Source: Roseibium aggregatum IAM 12614 (GTDB lineage: Bacteria > Pseudomonadota > Alphaproteobacteria > Rhizobiales > Stappiaceae). Taken from it: a stretch of 64,000 nt of DNA. The notes beneath the pieces are model-generated. The model ran no database searches, was not told the DNA's origin, and saw nothing but the letters and a program-made list of their open reading frames with translations. Location: the NCBI RefSeq assembly GCF_000168975.1, contig NZ_AAUW01000008.1, positions 1 to 64,000 on the forward strand, given 5' to 3'. Of this stretch, positions 45,632-54,301 are shown one piece after another (within the stretch, counting starts at the first letter, position 1; each line of letters opens with the position of its first letter). The position numbers and the translations under genes are program-made.

Positions 45632-46942
45632 TCAGGCGGCGATGAACTCGTTCCATTTGCGAACCATGTACTGGTTCTCGTCCATGACAGCGTTCCAGCA
45701 GGCAACTGCACCCATGCGCTCGTAGAAAGAGCCGCCGTCGCGGGTTTCGCCGGCTTTCGCCAGAACATCGCCGAACGGGTTGGTGATGTCGCCGGTGGCT
45801 TCCTTGCCCTCGAACCAGTAGCCCCACTCGTTCTCGTCCATGTGGTTCTTGGAGGTTTCCGGCACGGCCGAGTAATAACCCTGGCGCATCAGGAAGCCGC
45901 CAACCCAGCCGTCGAGATACCAGTTGATGTATTCGTAGGCAGCGTCCAGTTCGAGGCCGGTCAGGCTCTTGGAAAGACCAATGCCACCGCCCCACGACCG
46001 GTAGCCTTCTTTCAGCGGCTGGTAGACGCACTCGATGCCACGGGACTTCACGGCGGTGATCGCCGGAGACCACATGGACTGGATCACCACTTCACCGGAC
46101 GCCATCAGGTTGACGCTTTCATCGAAGGTTTTCCAGAAGGCACGGAACTGGCCGTTCTTCTTGGCTTCGGTGAAGATCGCCATGGTCTTGTCGATCTCTT
46201 CGCGGGTCATGTTGCCCTTGTCGCCATACTGGATCTCGCCCATGGCTTCGCAGACCATGGCCGCATCCATGATGCCGATGGACGAAATGTCGAGGATCGA
46301 TGCCTTGCCCTTGAATTCCGGGTTCAGCAGCTCGGTCCAGCTTTCGATCGGGCGGCCGATCAGGTCCGGGCGGATGCCGAGCGTGTCGGCGTTGTAGATG
46401 GTCGGTATAAGCGTCATCCAGCCGGTTTCTTCGGTGGCAAATGCCTTGCCGTCCGGACCGTCGACGAAGCCGACCGTGTGCGGAGCGGTGCCCTGGGCAA
46501 TCACGGATTCCGGCGTCAGCTTTCCGCTTTTGAAGATGCCGACGATCTTGTCGTAATTCTTGATCTTGGACGTATCCATTGCCTGCAGGTTGCCGGTCGG
46601 CCAGACCTTCTTGCAGATCCAGTATTCGATGTCGGCAATGTCGAAGCTGTCTGGCTGGGTGGCGGCACGCTGGGTGACAGCGTCACTGTCCAGAGCGGTC
46701 ATTTCCAGGGTGAAGCCGAGATCTTCCTTCACCTTCTGCGCCACTTCGTTAAGGTTGGACACGCCGGTGCCGAACTGGCGCAGGGTCACGTCCTTGATGT
46801 TCTGCGCCCAGATGGTCGGGAAGCCGGTGATGGCTCCGGAACCCAGGGCTGCACCTGCAGCGGCAGCGCCGCCTTTCAGGATGCTGCGGCGGCTGACACC
46901 TTTTTTGGTCATCTGTTCAGTTTTTCCCACTGTATCTGTCAT
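45632..46942 (-). CDS. Extracellular solute-binding protein, spermidine/putrescine type, with Tat signal
   Basis: The 436-residue protein begins with a Tat signal peptide (SRRSILKGGAAAAGAALG, residues 17-34), so it is exported folded. The PotD/family-1 binding fold follows (e.g. GWMTLIPTIYNADTLGIRP, ESWTELLNPEFKGKASILD, MASGEVVIQSMWSPAI, LELDAAYEYINWYLDGWVGG). The long inserts and Tat export differ from classical PotD, so the ligand need not be a polyamine. It sits between the ATPase and the PotB-like permease. Confidence 0.88.
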   Translation of the reverse strand: MTDTVGKTEQMTKKGVSRRSILKGGAAAAGAALGSGAITGFPTIWAQNIKDVTLRQFGTGVSNLNEVAQKVKEDLGFTLEMTALDSDAVTQRAATQPDSFDIADIEYWICKKVWPTGNLQAMDTSKIKNYDKIVGIFKSGKLTPESVIAQGTAPHTVGFVDGPDGKAFATEETGWMTLIPTIYNADTLGIRPDLIGRPIESWTELLNPEFKGKASILDISSIGIMDAAMVCEAMGEIQYGDKGNMTREEIDKTMAIFTEAKKNGQFRAFWKTFDESVNLMASGEVVIQSMWSPAITAVKSRGIECVYQPLKEGYRSWGGGIGLSKSLTGLELDAAYEYINWYLDGWVGGFLMRQGYYSAVPETSKNHMDENEWGYWFEGKEATGDITNPFGDVLAKAGETRDGGSFYERMGAVACWNAVMDENQYMVRKWNEFIAA

Positions 46943-47007
46943 ATTCTTACTCCTGTTCCCCTCTGGAGTTTGATCGGCCTCGGGAGAAGGCCTGCGATTG
47001 GCAGCCT

Positions 47008-48000
47008 TCAGGCCGCCAGTTGGTGCGCGTCTTCCGGCTTCCAGGTCAGGAAGACGGTTGCGCCGATCTCGATCGGATCCTGGAAGAAGACTTCGTCGGT
47101 GAGTGCGGCCGTCAGGTCGCCTGCGCCACCGGCATCAAGCGCCAGGTTGACGGTAGAACCGAGGTATTCGACATCCTTGACGAAGGCGGTCAGCAAGGCT
47201 CCGTCATCGCCCGCGGCTTTCTTCACTTTCAGCCGGTCTGCCCGCAGCGCGACTGACGCACCTTTCTGCTGCAGAACGTTGTGACCGCCGATGAAGCGGG
47301 CGACAAATTCTGTGGTGGGCGCGTTGAACACGTCGCGGGGGCTACCTGCCTGCTCGATCCTGCCGCCGTTCATGACGATGATATCGTCGGCAAGCGCGAG
47401 AGCTTCGTCCTGGCTGTGGGTGACGTGAATGAAGGAAATGCCGAGCTCACGCTGAAGCTTCTTCAACTCGAGCCGCATCTTGATGCGCAGGAAGGGATCA
47501 AGCGCCGACAGCGGTTCGTCGAGCAGGAGCACGGAAGGTTCGGTGATCAACGCACGGGCCAGGGCGACGCGCTGCTGTTGACCGCCAGAAAGCTGCGCAG
47601 GCAGACGTTCCGCATAGGCTGCCATATCCACCAGCTCAAGCAACTGACGGGCCTTCTTGAGCCGCACCGGTTTTTCGACGCCTTTCATCTTCTGGGAGAA
47701 GGCGACGTTATCGACCACGGACAAATGCGGAAACAGCGCGTAGTTCTGGAACATCATCGCCGTGCCGCGCCGGGCGGGCGGGAGGTCGGTGATGTTTGTG
47801 CCGCCCAGCACGATATCGCCCGTCGAGACGCTTTCATGCCCTGCAATCATCCGTAAGGTAGAGGACTTGCCGCAACCGGACGGGCCGAGCAGGCAGGAGT
47901 AGGTGCCGGCGGCGAATTTGTGATTGATCGCGTCGACCGCGATGGTCTCGCCGTAGATCTTGGTGGTGGCTGCCAGTTCAAGGTCCAGGGACTTCGCCAT
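47008..48000 (-). CDS. ABC transporter ATPase, PotA-like
   Basis: The 330-residue protein has Walker A GPSGCGKSS, signature LSGGQQQRVALARAL, Walker B LLLDEPLSALD, and a C-terminal TOBE domain (about residues 240-325, e.g. VALRADRLKVKKAAGDDG). This is the PotA/UgpC pattern. It is the first gene of the minus-strand operon (PotA-PotD-PotB-PotC-racemase). Confidence 0.92.
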   Translation of the reverse strand: MAKSLDLELAATTKIYGETIAVDAINHKFAAGTYSCLLGPSGCGKSSTLRMIAGHESVSTGDIVLGGTNITDLPPARRGTAMMFQNYALFPHLSVVDNVAFSQKMKGVEKPVRLKKARQLLELVDMAAYAERLPAQLSGGQQQRVALARALITEPSVLLLDEPLSALDPFLRIKMRLELKKLQRELGISFIHVTHSQDEALALADDIIVMNGGRIEQAGSPRDVFNAPTTEFVARFIGGHNVLQQKGASVALRADRLKVKKAAGDDGALLTAFVKDVEYLGSTVNLALDAGGAGDLTAALTDEVFFQDPIEIGATVFLTWKPEDAHQLAA

Positions 48001-48156
48001 GACCGGACGTCTCCTTCAGAAAACCGTTTTCGGGTCCTGAAACAGCAAGTGCCGTGCCAATGCGAAAAATCAGCAGAAACTCTTGGATTTTGAGCAATCA
48101 CCGCGGAGGTGAGCCAGGATTTTCCGTCGAAAGTGCACAATATTTCGGCAAATTAA

Positions 48157-48185
48157 ATACGATGTGAATAAAAATTGTATACGAT
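48157..48185. promoter_or_regulatory. Candidate operator between the PotA-like gene and the divergent GntR regulator
   Basis: ATACGAT occurs twice (48157-48163 and 48179-48185), 22 bp apart or about two helical turns. The second copy is part of a near-perfect palindrome ATTGTATACGAT (48174-48185) centred on GTATAC, the shape bound by FCD-type GntR proteins. It lies in the AT-rich part of the 259-bp divergent region. Confidence 0.45.
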
Positions 48186-48259
48186 CTCTGATTGCCGGTC
48201 AGGGTGCCGGGGAGTAGGATCAGGTCACCGCTCAACCCCCATTGGGCACTTCAAGAAAA

Positions 48260-48994
48260 ATGACCAAACCTGTGACCTCCGCCGAACTCGATCAACGCAG
48301 CAAGCTGCACGAAGTCTTTGCCCTGCCACAGGGCCGGGCACTTGATATTTGCCTCAAGCTTCAGAAAGCCATTCTGGAACACAGACTGTCACCGGGGCTG
48401 AAACTGTCAGAAGACGAGGTGGGTGAAATCTACGGTGCCAGCCGCACCGTCGTACGCGCGTCTTTGCAGGCGCTTGCCCACTCCGGACTGGTTTCCATGG
48501 AAAAGAACCGGGGGGCCTTTGTTGCAAAACCCTCGATCCGCGAGGCGCATGAGGTGTTTCAGGCACGAGCCTTGATAGAGCCTGCCGTGGCACGCCTGGC
48601 GGCAGCCGTCATCACCGATCGGCAGTTGGCCCAGTTACACGCGCATCTGGATGCCGAGCATGCCGCGCTCCATGCGAGCGACATGGGAAAGGCGCTATTT
48701 CTGTCCGGAAACTTTCACACGGAAATTGCCGACATCGCAGATCATCGTATCTTTGCCGGCATGATCCGTTCTTTGATCTCGCGTTCTTCGCTGATCATCG
48801 CCCTTTACTGGAAGCGTTCGGACACTGCCTGCGAAAGCCATTCTCACCATGCTCTGATGAACGCCTTCGAGAAGCGGGACAGCGCGGCAGCCGAGAGCAT
48901 TCAGAAGAGCCACATCATCGACCTTCATTCAGGTCTGGACCTGAAAGAGAAGCCGGCAGGGGGCACATCGTTGAGTGAGGCGTTGCAGGGCTGA
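48260..48994 (+). CDS. GntR-family regulator with FCD domain
   Basis: The 244-residue protein has a winged helix (AILEHRLSPGLKLSEDEVGEIYGASRTVVRASLQALAHSGLV, about residues 35-80) and an FCD domain (e.g. EVFQARALIEPAVARLAA, NFHTEIADIADHRIF, SHSHHALMNAFEKRD). It is divergent from the PotA-like operon and probably represses it until the imported ligand or its product binds. The ATG at 48260 was preferred to an in-frame TTG at 48242. Confidence 0.88.
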   Translation: MTKPVTSAELDQRSKLHEVFALPQGRALDICLKLQKAILEHRLSPGLKLSEDEVGEIYGASRTVVRASLQALAHSGLVSMEKNRGAFVAKPSIREAHEVFQARALIEPAVARLAAAVITDRQLAQLHAHLDAEHAALHASDMGKALFLSGNFHTEIADIADHRIFAGMIRSLISRSSLIIALYWKRSDTACESHSHHALMNAFEKRDSAAAESIQKSHIIDLHSGLDLKEKPAGGTSLSEALQG

Positions 48995-49012
48995 CATCTG
49001 TCTCCCTTCGCC

Positions 49013-49654
49013 TCAGCTGTCCTGTCCTCCCTGGCCACCTGTCCTGGACCCGGCTACCGGTGTTTCGACGAGGGCGTCAATGAAAGAGGACACGAAATGT
49101 CCCCTGTTGTGCGTCTGTGATTTCGCATAAATGCTGGCCTGCTGTGCTCTCACCGTGCTTGTGGCCGTCTTTCGGAGCCGCGCAATTTCTTCCACGTCGA
49201 AGCCCTTGAGGGTCAACAGCGCCACGTCTCTTTCGGACGCCGACAGGGACCAGGTCTCGAAGCGTTCCGTGATCATTTCGCCAAAGGCATTTGCGGCGAT
49301 CTTGAGCGAACTCTCGGCCATGCGCGCCGAGCGTTGAATGCGCCCCATTTCAACAACACCGAACAAGACACCGGAGACGAGTCCAAGCGTTGCAAAACCT
49401 TCGAACGCGGTATGGCTCACCAGGCCGGACAGGTGAAACTCCCAGAAGAAGTCACCGATGAAAAAGATCGCGCTCGCAGCTTGTAGCAGGATGACGGCAA
49501 TCAGAGTCGTCATCCTCACAGATGAGGTCAGGTAACCGGGGATGACCTTGTCCAAAGAATTATGCACCTCCAGGATCGAAAAACGACACGTTTCGCGCTG
49601 AATAAGCATCTGCTTATAGACAAATCTAACAGAAGTCGGATTTTGGGAGAACAT
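49013..49654 (-). CDS. Membrane-anchored LuxR-type HTH protein
   Basis: The 213-residue protein has two predicted membrane helices (MTTLIAVILLQAASAIFFIG and LVSHTAFEGFATLGLVSGVL) and a C-terminal LuxR-type HTH (LSASERDVALLTLKGFDVEEIARLRKTATSTVRAQQASIYAKS). The HTH thus sits on the cytoplasmic side of a short two-helix anchor without a receiver domain. The start is uncertain: ATGs at 49654, 49609 and 49513 are all in frame, and none has a strong ribosome site. Target genes are unknown. Confidence 0.75.
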   Translation of the reverse strand: MFSQNPTSVRFVYKQMLIQRETCRFSILEVHNSLDKVIPGYLTSSVRMTTLIAVILLQAASAIFFIGDFFWEFHLSGLVSHTAFEGFATLGLVSGVLFGVVEMGRIQRSARMAESSLKIAANAFGEMITERFETWSLSASERDVALLTLKGFDVEEIARLRKTATSTVRAQQASIYAKSQTHNRGHFVSSFIDALVETPVAGSRTGGQGGQDS

Positions 49655-49924
49655 ATTCGCAGTTGAAAGTTCAAGTTAAACGGGAATTCAAGCCGGGATA
49701 TTAATAAAAATATGCGAGTATGTGGAAATACGTAAGTAAAAATATAGGTATTTGTCTGGTTTTTGCTTGCATTCTTGAAGCTGTCCTCGTGCGGTTTGGT
49801 GTGGCGAAAAATCGTCGCTTTCGAAGGCAAGGTGGTTGGCTCTCAAGCGAGACGTTGAACCCGCATTAACAGAACTGTTGGGGTCACGGGGACACTGGGG
49901 TGGAAAATCGCAAGGAGAATGAAA

Positions 49925-50296
49925 ATGAAACTGGTGCATGTGGTGTTGGCAAGTGTGTTGTTGTTCTGCGGATCCTCCGGGGCCATGTCGGCGGAACGTG
50001 GGTTTTTACATAAGCTGATCTCCGGCGACTTTTCCGGTTCCAGTGCCGGGAATGCCCGCAATGGCGAAGGAAGAGACAGGAGTGGAGAAACCAGGTCTGC
50101 GTCCTACAATGATGACCGGGGGCGCCGGGATGACGACCACGACAGGCGCGGCAATGACGACAACGGGCATGACCGAAATGATGACAATGGCGGAGACCAT
50201 GACAACGGTCGCGGGGACGACAATGGCCATAACGATGACAACGGCCGTGACAACGATGACGGCGGTGATGATGACAACGGCCGGGACGATGATTGA
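49925..50296 (+). CDS. Small secreted Asp/Asn/Gly-rich repeat protein
   Basis: The 123-residue protein has a signal peptide (MKLVHVVLASVLLFCGSSGAMSA), a short neutral segment, and then about 65 residues made almost only of Asp, Asn, Gly, Arg and His in loose DDNGHD / DDNGRD units. The mature part is probably disordered and strongly acidic, suited to binding calcium or another cation. The ATG at 49925 lies 6 bp after AAGGAGA; an ATG at 49919 directly abuts that site. No family was recognised. The DNA repeat may come from slippage. Confidence 0.6.
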   Translation: MKLVHVVLASVLLFCGSSGAMSAERGFLHKLISGDFSGSSAGNARNGEGRDRSGETRSASYNDDRGRRDDDHDRRGNDDNGHDRNDDNGGDHDNGRGDDNGHNDDNGRDNDDGGDDDNGRDDD

Positions 50297-50344
50297 AGCC
50301 GCTCTAAAATGATCGGCATCTCAGACAGTCGAGCTTGAGCGAGA

Positions 50345-50377
50345 GGTGTGGATGCCGTGACCCTTGGCATCCACACC
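50345..50377. terminator. Perfect 12-bp inverted repeat between convergent units
   Basis: GGTGTGGATGCC and GGCATCCACACC pair perfectly around a 9-nt loop. It lies 48 bp after the Asp-rich gene and before the DUF808 relic. No T-run on either side, so it may be a weak bidirectional terminator. Confidence 0.5.
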
Positions 50378-50395
50378 GCGTATTCGTGGGATGCC

Positions 50396-50810
50396 TCAAT
50401 GCTTTTCAGCGCCTGCCTTCTTTCCCTTGAACACCCCCACGACCGCTAGGATGATTTTCCCTGTCACCGGGATTGGCATCAGGCCGAGACCCAGGCCGAT
50501 GGTGTCATCGAGAGCCGAGGTCACGGCCCAGGTGATGAAACCCTCGGCAAAATGGACGGCATATGCTGCGTCATGAGGAATGTCGGGGATGATCTGGTAA
50601 AGCGGATCGAAACCGGGTGCGGCAGCTCCGTGAAGGGCCATGGAGCTGTCTGGGATCTCTGCGTGCGCAATGGTCATGTTTTCCGCCGACAGGATGAAAT
50701 CGGTCCAGATTGCCCCGAGCCTTTTTGTTTTTCCAGATGAACGGGCGGCGGAGCGAAACCTTCCTGCTCGTCGGCCTCGCGATGGCGCTGCAGCGGAATA
50801 GATCCGGAAA
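50396..50810 (-). pseudogene. Decayed DUF808 gene (paralogue of the gene at 27779)
   Basis: Minus-strand translation keeps recognisable DUF808 pieces. EQEGFAPPPVHLEKQKGSG lies in one frame, then a one-base shift near 50715 leads to AIWTDFILSAENMTIAHAEIPDSS in the next. A jump follows to GFDPLYQIIPDIPHDAAYAV and AEGFITWAVTSALDDTIGLG. Compared with the intact paralogue, about 65-70 residues between the last two blocks and the whole N-terminal third are missing. No functional product is expected. Confidence 0.8.
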
Positions 50811-50921
50811 AGTCCTATCGGCGATTCGCATTCGGGACTGGATATGCGCAAGAAACCGGCACTCGGGTGTTCACTGGGCGAGGCGCTCGGCCATGTTTGA
50901 AAACCAGCGGCCAGGAGGTCG

Positions 50922-52052
50922 TTAGCGTCCCGTGGAGACGCTACCACCGCCCACATTTGCACTGGCACCGCCGGCACTTACAGAAGCCCCTGCGCTGATT
51001 CCGCCTGCCGAAGCATTCGCACTCGCGCCACCATTTCCCGCAGAAGCTCCCGCGCTGGCTCCTCCGGCCGAAGCCCCAGCACTCGCTCCGGCAGACGAAG
51101 CACCAGCACTCGCTCCGGCAGACGAAGCACCGGCGCTTGCGCTCCCGCCGTGGGAAGAACCGCTGGAACCGGAATTGTCAGAGGAGTTACCTGACGAGTT
51201 GCCTGAACCTGAACCGTGGTTGCCGGCGGCGTTTCCGTTGGAGTTTCCACCCGATCCATAATTGCCGCCGTTGCCCGAAGAGCCGCCGTAGCTATGGTTA
51301 TTCGACAAATTGCTACGTCCGCCGAAGATGCTCTGCCGGGTGTTTTTTCCGACGGGGGAAGGGGGGCTCTGGACTTTGCCGAATGTCGGTTTGCCCGGTG
51401 TGCCTTGCTGGATAGCCGCCGGTGTCTTGCCGACGGATTTCAGGCCAGCGTATTTGTCCGGTGCGCTGCGCACGCTTTGGCCGGATTGAACGTCGCTTCG
51501 CTGGCCCGACGCAAGATCCTGGACACCAACGACGCCGCGGCGAACCGATACCTGACTTTCCTTGTTCCGAACGCTTACAGAAAACCGGGTTCCCTTTACG
51601 ACGGCCGCAAGATAGGGCGTTTCAACCTTGAAAAACGGCCTGCCGCGTTTTGCAACATCGACTTCAATCGTGCCTTTACGCTGCAGGAGCGTGGTCTGCG
51701 TGTCGTTGCTTTGATACTGAGACAGTGCAAATTCCGTGTTTGGTCCTACGGTGATGGAACCATTGTCTCTTTGCAGGACAACGCGCGCACCCTTTCGGGT
51801 CGCAATCGTATAGCCCTTGTGCAAGGCCATGCCCTTGCGGGCCCGGTGCGCCTCAATGCCAGGGGCGACGAGATAGACCGTTCCGGAAAGCCGTGTGATC
51901 AGCCAGTCAGCGGCAATCGCCTTGGATAGTCCGCCGGACAGGGGAACGAGCAGTAATGTCAGCAAAAGAGCTGAAATAAATAGGGTCAACGACTTGCGTT
52001 CGGCCGCTAGGCTGTTGAAGGAAAACTGGAAAACAGCGCGGCCAGTATGCAT
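50922..52052 (-). CDS. FecR-domain protein with Ser/Ala/Gly-rich tail
   Basis: The 376-residue protein has an N-terminal membrane helix or signal (LTLFISALLLTLLLVPLSGG). A FecR domain at about residues 50-190 has the typical run HKGYTIATRKGARVVLQRDNGS, GTIEVDVAKRG and PYLAAVVKGTRFSV. From about residue 270 the sequence is a Gly/Asn then Ser/Ala/Gly low-complexity tail with GASAGASAG-type repeats. FecR domains of this single-protein kind bind or present at the cell surface, unlike the iron-sensing FecR, which has a partner sigma factor; none is adjacent. The function is unknown. Confidence 0.78.
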   Translation of the reverse strand: MHTGRAVFQFSFNSLAAERKSLTLFISALLLTLLLVPLSGGLSKAIAADWLITRLSGTVYLVAPGIEAHRARKGMALHKGYTIATRKGARVVLQRDNGSITVGPNTEFALSQYQSNDTQTTLLQRKGTIEVDVAKRGRPFFKVETPYLAAVVKGTRFSVSVRNKESQVSVRRGVVGVQDLASGQRSDVQSGQSVRSAPDKYAGLKSVGKTPAAIQQGTPGKPTFGKVQSPPSPVGKNTRQSIFGGRSNLSNNHSYGGSSGNGGNYGSGGNSNGNAAGNHGSGSGNSSGNSSDNSGSSGSSHGGSASAGASSAGASAGASSAGASAGASAGGASAGASAGNGGASANASAGGISAGASVSAGGASANVGGGSVSTGR

Positions 52053-52236
52053 AGGAAGTACCCAGTATTTGTGATGTAATGAACCCTAATCGATGTCGGA
52101 TTAACGCTGGGTGAAGAATATATGTTCAATCTATTCTTGCAAGCGCTGGTTATTCTGGTGCCTGGGTAGTCATCATGGGTTGAATTTGTTCGTTTTTGTT
52201 CGCAGTCAACTGATCAATTTTTCCAGTATAGAAGTA

Positions 52237-53034
52237 TCATTTTACTGCGCGGATCGCGTAGCGGTGCTGCGTGGCTCTTTCCAACCCCTTGAAGAAGGGC
52301 AGGTGGCGCCTCTGCGCCTTGTGAATAGCCTTGAGATCTGTGTCGACGACAATCTGTCCGAAGCCTGCTTCGCGCAAAAGTTCCACCACTGCTTCTGCCC
52401 TTGCGCCGTTTGAAAAATGGACGCGGGACAAGATGCTGCGATGGGTTTCCATCATGGCAGCCGGCTTTGCGTCCGCTTGAGGACGGTTGCCGAGAAGACC
52501 TCTTGCTTGCGACAGTGAGGAGAGCAGTCTTGCAAACCAGCTCGGATTGACGAAATCTCCGTCGACAATCAGCAGCCGGCCTTCCGGTTTCAGCACCCGG
52601 TGCCATTCAGCAAAAGCCGACGCTGGGTCGACCAGCGTCCAGACGAGGTGTCGGCAGGTGATCGCGTCATAGCTACCGGCCGGTTCCATTGTGCGTTCGG
52701 CATCGCCAAGCAGAAAACGGATCTTCCGCCCCCGTGCCTTCGCCTTTTCACGCGCCTTGGCCAACATTGGCTCTGCCCAGTCCATACCGGTAACGTCGAA
52801 GTTCAGATCATCAAGGAGGTGCGAGATCACGCCGGTTCCGGAGGCAAGATCGAGAACGCTCCGGGAATTGCCGGCGCCCAGATGTTTTCTGAACAGGTCT
52901 TTCCACGCTGTGTGCTCCTCGGTGGAAAAAATTTCGTGGCCGGGCTGGCTGTCGAAGGTCTCCGCCCGCTTGCCCCAATATTCCTTGATTTCCTCACGCA
53001 GATCGAAATTCGAAAGAGTGTCCGCGTCGCTCAT
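52237..53034 (-). CDS. Class I SAM-dependent methyltransferase
   Basis: The 265-residue protein has the SAM-binding motif VLDLASGTGVISHLL (about residues 62-76), the acidic post-II region VTGMDWAEPMLAKAREKA and the post-IV strand EWHRVLKPEGRLLIVDGDF, all of the UbiE/Methyltransf_11 group. It diverges from an iron-siderophore-type ABC importer with the RirA-like box between them. It may modify a siderophore or chelator, but the substrate is not shown by the sequence. The ATG at 53034 was preferred to 53070 for its GGAG-type site. Confidence 0.83.
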   Translation of the reverse strand: MSDADTLSNFDLREEIKEYWGKRAETFDSQPGHEIFSTEEHTAWKDLFRKHLGAGNSRSVLDLASGTGVISHLLDDLNFDVTGMDWAEPMLAKAREKAKARGRKIRFLLGDAERTMEPAGSYDAITCRHLVWTLVDPASAFAEWHRVLKPEGRLLIVDGDFVNPSWFARLLSSLSQARGLLGNRPQADAKPAAMMETHRSILSRVHFSNGARAEAVVELLREAGFGQIVVDTDLKAIHKAQRRHLPFFKGLERATQHRYAIRAVK

Positions 53035-53081
53035 AAGGGCTCTCGCTCCGGTTGGTTGGAACCATTCCAAAAGATATTTCT

Positions 53082-53096
53082 TGACTCATATACTCA
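53082..53096. promoter_or_regulatory. RirA-type iron-responsive operator (TGA-N9-TCA)
   Basis: TGA-CTCATATAC-TCA matches the rhizobial iron-responsive operator consensus. It lies in the short AT-rich region between the methyltransferase and the divergent iron-type ABC importer, and overlaps a TTGACT hexamer that could be the -35 box. Binding would repress the genes under iron-replete conditions. Confidence 0.6.
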
Positions 53097-53160
53097 GGAA
53101 AAATACCAAAAACAAGAATTTAAAACTCAACTTATAACCTCTGGAAAAATCGAGGCGGAT

Positions 53161-54300
53161 GTGAGCAAAATCAAAGGCTTGGCAGTCTCTGTGCTGATGA
53201 CGACAACTCTTCTACCCGTGTCGGCTTTCGCTGGCGACCTGGTAACGGTCACGGATATTACCGGCCGTGAGGTCGAGGTCGAAGTGCCGGTGGAAAAGGT
53301 CATTCTGGGCGAAGGGCGTCAGATCTATTTCACAGCGGCACTGGACGGCGAAGATCCGTTCAAGCGTGTCGTCGGCTGGCGGGATGATTTCGAGAAGGCC
53401 GATAACGACGGCTACCATCAGTATCTCGAAAAGTATCCGGAAATGGCCGACCTGCCGACCTTCGGCGGCATGAAGAACGGCACCTTCGATGTGGAACAGG
53501 CTGTCGCACTTCAGCCGGACGTCATCATCCTGAACCTGGATGCCAAGGTTGCCACCGAAGAGGGCGGTTATATCGAGAAACTCGGCAAGGTCGGTATTCC
53601 GGTTGTTTACGTCGACTTCCGTGAAAAGCCGATGGAAAACACCGAGACCTCCATGCGCCTGATCGGCAAGCTCTACGGCAAGGAGGACAAGGCCGAGGAA
53701 TTCATCGAGTTCCGTGCGGCGGAAATTGCCAAGGTGACCGACAAGCTGGCAGCGCAGAAGGATCTCGTGAAACCGATCGTGTTCATGGAACGCGCTGGTG
53801 GGTATTCCGACGATTGCTGCATGTCGTTCGGGAACGAGAACTTCGGCAAGATGGTCGAAATGGCCGGTGGCATCAACATGGCTGCCGACATCATTCCGGG
53901 CACCTTCGGCACAGTTAATCCGGAACAGATCATCGCGTCCGATCCGGACCAGATCATCGTGACCGGCGCAAACTGGGAACTCTATGTTCCTGGTGGAAAC
54001 TGGGTCGGCGTCGGATCTGGTGCTGATCCGGAGGTCACTGCGGACAAGCTTGCAAACCTGATGAAGCGTCCAGGTTTCACCGGCGTCAAGGCCGTGAGCG
54101 AGAACAATGTGCATGCCATATGGCACCAGTTCTACAACAGTCCTTACCAGTTTGTGGCGATCCAGCAGATTGCCAAATGGCTGCATCCCGATCTCTTTGC
54201 CGATCTTGATCCGGATGCCACCTTCAAGGAACTGCACGACCGTTTCCTGCCGATCGATTACCGGCCCGGTTACTTCGTGTCGCTGAAATCGAGTAACTGA
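53161..54300 (+). CDS. Iron-siderophore/cobalamin-type ABC transporter substrate-binding protein
   Basis: The 379-residue protein starts with GTG (GAGG site 8 bp before) and a signal peptide ending VSAFAG. The fold is the FepB/BtuF class III periplasmic protein: VTVTDITGREVEVEVPVEKV near the N-terminus, AVALQPDVIILNLDA and a C-terminal NPEQIIASDPDQIIVTG. It has a CC pair in a YSDDCCMS segment. It heads an operon with a FecCD permease and an ATPase under a RirA-like box, so iron chelates are the likely cargo. Confidence 0.88.
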   Translation: MSKIKGLAVSVLMTTTLLPVSAFAGDLVTVTDITGREVEVEVPVEKVILGEGRQIYFTAALDGEDPFKRVVGWRDDFEKADNDGYHQYLEKYPEMADLPTFGGMKNGTFDVEQAVALQPDVIILNLDAKVATEEGGYIEKLGKVGIPVVYVDFREKPMENTETSMRLIGKLYGKEDKAEEFIEFRAAEIAKVTDKLAAQKDLVKPIVFMERAGGYSDDCCMSFGNENFGKMVEMAGGINMAADIIPGTFGTVNPEQIIASDPDQIIVTGANWELYVPGGNWVGVGSGADPEVTADKLANLMKRPGFTGVKAVSENNVHAIWHQFYNSPYQFVAIQQIAKWLHPDLFADLDPDATFKELHDRFLPIDYRPGYFVSLKSSN

Positions 54301-54301
54301 C

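Noticed and set aside
49925-50296. CRISPR-like array in the repetitive Asp-rich gene
   Set aside because: Units are short, imperfect, contiguous and in coding frame, without spacers.
50043-50312. Met/Thr-rich plus-strand frame and Ser/Pro-rich minus-strand frame over the Asp-rich gene
   Set aside because: Both are alternative-frame readings of the same DNA repeat; only the Asp/Asn frame has a signal peptide and ribosome site.
50932-51261. Pro/Ala-rich plus-strand frame
   Set aside because: It is the antisense reading of the Ser/Ala/Gly tail of the FecR-domain gene.
52600-53160. N-terminal extension of the iron-binding protein
   Set aside because: It is antisense to the methyltransferase and crosses the promoter; the GTG at 53161 starts a signal peptide with a good ribosome site.
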